Of a DNA stretch of 27,016 bases, positions 23,901-27,016 are shown one piece after another. The notes beneath the pieces were generated by a model that was not told the origin of the DNA, did no database searches, and saw nothing but the letters and a program-made list of their open reading frames with translations. Position 1 is the first letter of the stretch; each line of letters opens with the position of its first letter. The position numbers were made by a program, and so were the translations under genes. Origin of the DNA: a virus; the IMG/VR virus record IMGVR_UViG_3300036785_000133, positions 1-27,016 of that record. One strand, written 5' to 3'.

Positions 23901-24794
23901 AGGCATGTCTAGCTTATTATCCGGATGCTTAAATCTAAATATATTTTTTTCTGCTCCGTATTGACTACCTCCTTCAATTTCTAATTGTTTTCTCATTATT
24001 TCTGCATCAGATCTACCTGGGAACATTTGACGTAATCTATCTTCACCTTCCTTTTTATAGTCACTAGCCCAATCAACGTACTTCTTTCCTGCAAAATATA
24101 GAACAACTCCTGCACCTATAGCCGCTCCAATTTCTGGAGCTGCTGCTATCAAACCAGTTTTTAGAGTATTAAGAATAGTTGTACCAGCACCTTGTGCAAC
24201 CTTTCCACCAAGATAACCTTCGGCTATATGCTCAAGAGTAGAATCACCTCCACCACCTCCCCCTCCACCAACCCCTGACCCTCTTAGTCTAGATACCAAT
24301 GATTCTACTATACCTTTTGAATTACTTGGATCTAAGTATCTTTCAATTTTATGAAGATCGTCTGGAGACTTATTTAAGCTCTTGAGTAAATCAACTGTAG
24401 ATTTCCCTATATCTCTAAGCTGTCTTACAGTATCATAGTTTTGTTGTATTCCTTTTATTAGTATACCTAACGTCTGACCTCCTGGGAGCATTCCAGCTAT
24501 ATTTCCTAATGGAGCGCCAATTCCTTGGCCACTCCATAACTGCTCCTTAACATCTCTAGCAAAAGGTCTACCACTACTTTGTCTCTGGTATCTTTCCTGA
24601 TCTTTTAGACTAAAATTTAGATCTGCAATACTTCTACTAAGTGACTTGATAGCTTCCTCTAAACTTCTGGTGTCAGGTCCTCCGGGACCTCCACCTCCAG
24701 GTCCACTAGAGCCTCCACCACCACTACTAGTACCTCCAGCGCTCCCTCCTGAGGGAGCACCGCCAGTAAGTAGGAAGCTATTTTCTCTAGCCAT
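20946..24794 (-). CDS. Tape measure protein with lytic transglycosylase-like and M15-like peptidase domains
   Basis: Tail length ruler and tail-tip lysin, 1282 residues. Order: Gly-rich start; helical part with a hydrophobic span (about 208-241, LIAAAPEIGAAIGAGVVL); the tape-measure motif GGIVTGPTLAMVGEAGPE (about 366-385); long Gly-rich linker (~450-580). Next is a transglycosylase-like domain (~590-710), with its likely catalytic Glu in VASSESSFNPK (~626) and SHGTFQ. Then comes an M15 peptidase-like domain (~790-900): SQHAFANAVDIE (~836) and DWGHFEW (~891) supply the expected His, Asp, His metal ligands. The C-terminal third has three EPRPKM-DV repeats (~1035-1090), a His-rich stretch (9 His in 32 residues) and a second MGLVGEAGPELV motif (~1170). 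It probably both measures the tail and cuts peptidoglycan at injection. ATG 8 bases after the upstream stop; weak ribosome site. Confidence 0.85.
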   Translation of the reverse strand: MARENSFLLTGGAPSGGSAGGTSSGGGGSSGPGGGGPGGPDTRSLEEAIKSLSRSIADLNFSLKDQERYQRQSSGRPFARDVKEQLWSGQGIGAPLGNIAGMLPGGQTLGILIKGIQQNYDTVRQLRDIGKSTVDLLKSLNKSPDDLHKIERYLDPSNSKGIVESLVSRLRGSGVGGGGGGGGDSTLEHIAEGYLGGKVAQGAGTTILNTLKTGLIAAAPEIGAAIGAGVVLYFAGKKYVDWASDYKKEGEDRLRQMFPGRSDAEIMRKQLEIEGGSQYGAEKNIFRFKHPDNKLDMPYLRMPSGYKATPSGAPGLSHSGGTENPLKTIWSLLSSAQGVSPQDQGLGGGKPSTPPGLPHSGAGRIPKFQKGGIVTGPTLAMVGEAGPEAIIPLGNGGGGQSTANQQGLQALAEEIASLRGSRGQESAKLNALIMEALSRDQGRGGGQVAAYTPPGQSLGGGAGGAGGGGGGGGGGLPGGGMGGGIQNLLNRMRGSGRGRGGGGPGGSGPGGDTPGQTDTTPADQVQGSDITGDVNKPLGLLTEALKAGGGQLREGDMPRGPAQTSGGGDVSGSNRTGGGGAVYDKLLKAFQGSSIIGKVPKDGARFGIKTGSAEEYARFGTAVASSESSFNPKLDGPATDPGGSHGTFQYAHNQVPGGNAYDVDASIKAFVRDTTSSVNKGSLRGGILGARFSTIGKHPDRTEKHLGEAREIASGTGLKTSGGQGKVTGYSPYQPYAGIPQGTGGGGGVSGGYVGTGGFDFMGSKSAHDMGMDVQHGKGGLQWFDTGVSGIGKIQANKFAGPDMAGFIHDLHAAGAPLGQFNGTFNDRRKRGGSMWSQHAFANAVDIESGMGSGSDNSPALYKWAQAHPKEFAEIQERHHMRNLYSPKGTHDWGHFEWTPGRKATEEEIAASKKAPGTPSSNTSDAQLSERIKAHSKDPYKAHVIDEDERRRAAGEKPTVASKSPQGSNAPGVLPMEGEVRSRTNRPSSEAKPGEPDYVPEKGSSIARFPHVASMTVDPELLKSPAFKSSFPRESEPRPKMADVTGGAYNKHIPIPRSRPVEATEPRPKMADVGGAYRHEEEPRPKMSDVAGGAYGEHTPLPKERPTNLEIKSRGARTPRTHAVQKVAHHQATRHQTTHKQVTHHQTKDREHHIPAYQFGGEIPFGGMGLVGEAGPELVMAHDQGSTVVPLPGPGQSEVSGPVKPQMESSLGVKGGGPSKQSLEMEIGRLKDVHTQIQTQSKTGSKPDTGGGRGPVDQRHQPSHKFVSSDVALVMASTGSGF
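21525..21692 (-). repeat. Three EPRPKM-DV-GGAY repeats in the tape measure protein
   Basis: Three copies of EPRPKM(A/S)DV followed by GGAY lie at roughly residues 1035, 1064 and 1081, each followed by H-P-I-P-R-like or P-L-P-K-E-R-P-like text. At DNA level the plus strand shows catcttaggacg(a/g)gg(c/t)tc three times. The units are spaced 29 and 17 codons apart, so they are imperfect copies. No known function is recognised. Confidence 0.7.
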
Positions 24795-24802
24795 AGCTTA
24801 GT

Positions 24803-25834
24803 TTACTTTCGTTTTACTATACTGTCAAAACGAGCAGGACTCTGAGCTACGTCAAGTTCTACCTCATGACGAACCTCTTCGAGTATTCTATTAGCTAGCC
24901 TGTCAGACTGCTCTTTGGTTATTATTGGAGTTACTGTCTCAGCCTCACCGCTGCCATTTGGTCTTCTAGCTGCTGCTTCGACTTGGCTAGGTTGTCTAAC
25001 TCCGCTTGGTGGCGTCTCTGAAACCATAAGAGCCTCTGGAATGACTGGTTCTGCTGTTCGCTTAACTGCATGCTTAAGTGGTTTAGTAGAAAGTATTCTA
25101 GTTCTAATATCTGCGAAGTCGGTATCAGTGGGAAAGAATTCCAGTACTGAAAATCGAAAGGATACTTCTCTTGGTTCTCCACATTTTGTACATTTACAAT
25201 CCATTAGATTGTTAGGACCATACCTAAAGAGTCTCTTAAATCCTTCTATAACAAAAATATCTTCTGGAGTAAATACCTTATTGATTAAATCCCATTTTTC
25301 CATCGGAGAATGACCTTGGTCAAATTCCATCATGCATAGCAGTTCCGCCTTGCGGAAGTGGCTTTCGTTTGGATTTTCGATTGAGAGCATCTTGACTTGT
25401 TGAGCTGCATTAACGTCATCAACCTCTTTTGGGAGTCTGAAGACTAGTTGATGACCGCAGGGTAAGTCAAGGCCAACTCCGTCTGGAGGGTAGTCGTCTG
25501 CGACTGACGGAGATACAATTTTTGTGAGGTCTAATCTACTAGAATTATTAGAGTTGCAAGTAGGACATTGCCAAGGAAGATTGTATGGAAAATGAGAGTA
25601 AGAGTTCACTCTCTGCCAGTAGACCATAAAGAGAAAATCTGGTTCGTAAAGTTCTTCTATCTTTATACCTTTTAACGTATTTTCTATCAAAGTTCGTAAA
25701 GCAGGGATTGATCCAGTACGTCTTATAACGTAGTAGTTCTCGACTTCCGTAGGACCAAATTGACGTATCTGGACTTCCTTTTGATAGAGACGTGCTCCAG
25801 GTAGAGTAATGGGATGGTACTGTATCCCGGCCAT
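24803..25834 (-). CDS. Zinc-ribbon baseplate/tail assembly protein, gp26/gp51-like
   Basis: A 343-residue protein lying between the tube and tape-measure genes, the position where phages keep tail assembly chaperones. AGGA lies 7 bases before the ATG. Cysteines are laid out as WQCPTCNSNN (about 87-96), LPCGHQ (~125) and DCKCTKCGEP (~212-221), which suggests a split zinc ribbon with two CxxC knuckles, as in the T4 gp26/gp51-type baseplate proteins of T4-like phages. The helical segment NPNESHFRKAELLCMM (~155-170) and EDIFVIEGFKRLFRYG (~193-208) would hold the chaperone-type core. The last ~90 residues are basic, disordered-looking, with Glu and Pro. I cannot tell gp26 from gp51, and another chaperone family is possible. 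Confidence 0.55.
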   Translation of the reverse strand: MAGIQYHPITLPGARLYQKEVQIRQFGPTEVENYYVIRRTGSIPALRTLIENTLKGIKIEELYEPDFLFMVYWQRVNSYSHFPYNLPWQCPTCNSNNSSRLDLTKIVSPSVADDYPPDGVGLDLPCGHQLVFRLPKEVDDVNAAQQVKMLSIENPNESHFRKAELLCMMEFDQGHSPMEKWDLINKVFTPEDIFVIEGFKRLFRYGPNNLMDCKCTKCGEPREVSFRFSVLEFFPTDTDFADIRTRILSTKPLKHAVKRTAEPVIPEALMVSETPPSGVRQPSQVEAAARRPNGSGEAETVTPIITKEQSDRLANRILEEVRHEVELDVAQSPARFDSIVKRK

Positions 25835-25878
25835 AGTCTTTTCCTTTCAGTGTTACAGTTCATTCTTAGACCACGAGT

Positions 25879-26616
25879 TTACAACGACAGTTGTTGAACA
25901 GAAGGACCTGGAGTAGGTAATCCTTGATCGTTTGTTAGATCAGGATTACCTTGTCCTGGAACCAAAGCCAAACGACCAACCGAGAAAGACTGTGCAATCT
26001 TACTTCTACCTGGACTCTCATAGTCTAGATGAAGAGTTGCAGTCGTTGTTGGAAAACAGTATTTATACCAAAGTGTATGAACTATATGGTTCTGCATATC
26101 TTGTATATATACATAAATATCATACCAGTAATTTATTGGATAAAGATAAGTTCCATCGTCTGAGCCAGTAGATTGAGAAAACGGTCTAATCAATTTCTTC
26201 CAGGCAAGAATATACTCTAAAGGAGTACAAGAAATTAGGTTTCCACTGTCGTCAGAATAAGCATCATTATACATTATCATATTTAATTCTGAGGTATCGA
26301 AAAAATCTGCTATAAACATATGCCTACCACCGATTGGGTGAGGCTCAGCTATAGTGTTATCGAAACTACAAACAACTGATTCAACTATAGGCCTCAGAGG
26401 ATTACCAGGTAATGGTGGAAGAAGGACGTCAAATTTAAATATTCTATGAGGTTCAGGTATCTCTAGAGCATGATAGGTACCAATAGTTATCTGGCCATTA
26501 GTACCTATAGTGCCAGTAAAATTATTTGCTTGAGGAGATATTATGACTGGAGTAGCAACTGGTATAACTACATCAGTTGCAGTTACACTAGGTAGAATGG
26601 GGACTGGAATGGGCAT
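25879..26616 (-). CDS. Tail tube protein of gp19 type, second copy
   Basis: A 245-residue protein resembling T4 gp19-type tube subunits: a central beta-rich domain with FKFDVLLPPLPGNP, PHPIGGRHMFIADFF, SCTPLEYILAWKKLI, then YLYPINYWYDIYVYIQD and VHTLWYKYCFPTTTATLHLDY (shown in part), and a Pro/Gln-rich C-terminal tail. The Y-P-x-x-Y-x-x-D-I-x-V-Y segment is the strand where tube proteins pair around the ring. There is no good ribosome site; the start follows the previous stop by 4 bases and is probably coupled. Being one of two tube-like genes in a row, it may be a minor tube variant or a tube cap (gp54-type). Call by pattern, moderate confidence. Confidence 0.6.
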   Translation of the reverse strand: MPIPVPILPSVTATDVVIPVATPVIISPQANNFTGTIGTNGQITIGTYHALEIPEPHRIFKFDVLLPPLPGNPLRPIVESVVCSFDNTIAEPHPIGGRHMFIADFFDTSELNMIMYNDAYSDDSGNLISCTPLEYILAWKKLIRPFSQSTGSDDGTYLYPINYWYDIYVYIQDMQNHIVHTLWYKYCFPTTTATLHLDYESPGRSKIAQSFSVGRLALVPGQGNPDLTNDQGLPTPGPSVQQLSL

Positions 26617-26620
26617 GTGA

Positions 26621-27016
26621 CTAAATGTTTATTGTTCCTACATCAGATATCTGATCGATATCAGTATAGTCGAAACTCCAAGTGATACTAGGAGCAACCG
26701 CACGACTTTCAGCCATAGAAAGGGCTATAGCTGGATTTCCGATTGGGAAGACTCCATAAAGAGTAGTTTTGATAGTCCTGACTCCTGGATTATTGTATTG
26801 TTGAATAGCTGCAGTAGATGCAATATCTTTCTTATTACCACCCTTTCCTGTGATCCAGTTATAACATAGTTTCATCCAGGATGCTATCGCAACTTGGATA
26901 TCACCATTTACACCTTCCACCAGTGTAGTAGTCCAAGTATGATGGAACCTAGCTCGACCTGAGTACTCAAGAGTAAATCCAGCCAGGTCAACTGGTACTT
27001 GGTCTATACCTATTCC
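26621..27016 (-). CDS. Tail tube protein of gp19 type (5' end missing)
   Basis: The frame stays open from the right window edge to the stop, so the gene starts outside. The GTG at 26918-26920 is not its start: 32 more codons upstream read as good protein, VPVDLAGFTLEYSGRARF then HHTWTTT. Visible C-terminal part: IQVAIASWMKLCYNW, a Gly/Lys loop, TAAIQQYNNPGVRTIKTTL, FPIGNPAIALSMAESRA and SITWSFDYTDIDQ. The SITWSFDYTD close with preceding G-x-FP-x is the tail tube / gp19 C-terminal style. It stands next to a second tube-like gene. Tail sheath genes would be expected further right. Confidence 0.6.
   Translation of the reverse strand, partial: GIGIDQVPVDLAGFTLEYSGRARFHHTWTTTLVEGVNGDIQVAIASWMKLCYNWITGKGGNKKDIASTAAIQQYNNPGVRTIKTTLYGVFPIGNPAIALSMAESRAVAPSITWSFDYTDIDQISDVGTINI

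Noticed and set aside
24915-25313. Plus-strand open frame of 132 codons.
   Set aside because: It is antisense to the zinc-ribbon protein, which has a ribosome site, ordered cysteine motifs and operon context.
26918-26920. GTG as start of the rightmost gene.
   Set aside because: The frame continues as protein-like sequence to the window edge, so this GTG is internal.
1-27016. Search by eye for tRNA genes, CRISPR arrays, IS elements, integrase and attachment sites.
   Set aside because: No cloverleaf, evenly spaced repeats, transposase or integrase text, or terminal inverted repeats were seen.

Overview
This window reads as a fragment of an AT-rich tailed bacteriophage genome with a contractile (myovirus-type) tail. 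The genes are packed with almost no gaps, most start behind strong AGGAGG-type ribosome sites, and the long minus-strand operon follows the usual order of a T4/P2-type tail and baseplate module. I see no tRNA, rRNA, CRISPR array, integrase or insertion sequence. The host cannot be named. A cell-wall-lytic tail, a needle-type spike and a protein with a Sec signal peptide fit a diderm host, but that is inference.

Layout. Bases 1-6422 (plus strand) hold a DnaB-like replicative helicase (TTG start), a small HU-sized protein, a protein with a faint resemblance to gp55-type phage sigma factors, a Mor-like helix-turn-helix candidate, an acidic protein in the position of a small terminase subunit, the large terminase, and three small proteins of a kind found in other phages. 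The plus and minus operons converge at 6423-6520, a gene-free strip with two hairpins.

Bases 6521-27016 (minus strand, read right to left) hold the tail: two gp19-like tube proteins (the first cut by the window edge), a zinc-ribbon gp26/gp51-like assembly protein, a 1282-residue tape measure carrying two wall-hydrolase domains, a tube-initiator-like protein, a gp53-like wedge protein with a proline-rich tail, a secreted-type beta-helix protein, a gp27-like hub, a small helical protein, a gp5-like spike without lysozyme, gp25, a gp6/baseplate-J protein with an inserted discoidin-like domain, a gp7/tail-protein-I-like wedge, two tandem paralogous tail fibres and a DUF4376-like protein. Sheath, portal and capsid genes are not in view.

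The most unusual spot is 17775-19537. A pectate-lyase-type beta-helix protein with a clear N-terminal signal peptide sits inside the baseplate operon. Its reading frame stops at 18102, but the -1 frame stays open with structural-protein-like sequence to 17890 and has no start codon of its own. Directly after that, the hub gene appears to begin at a rare ATT codon behind a GGGAG ribosome site, 33 codons upstream of its first ATG. Together these two observations account for the only apparent long gap in the window (17779-18101).
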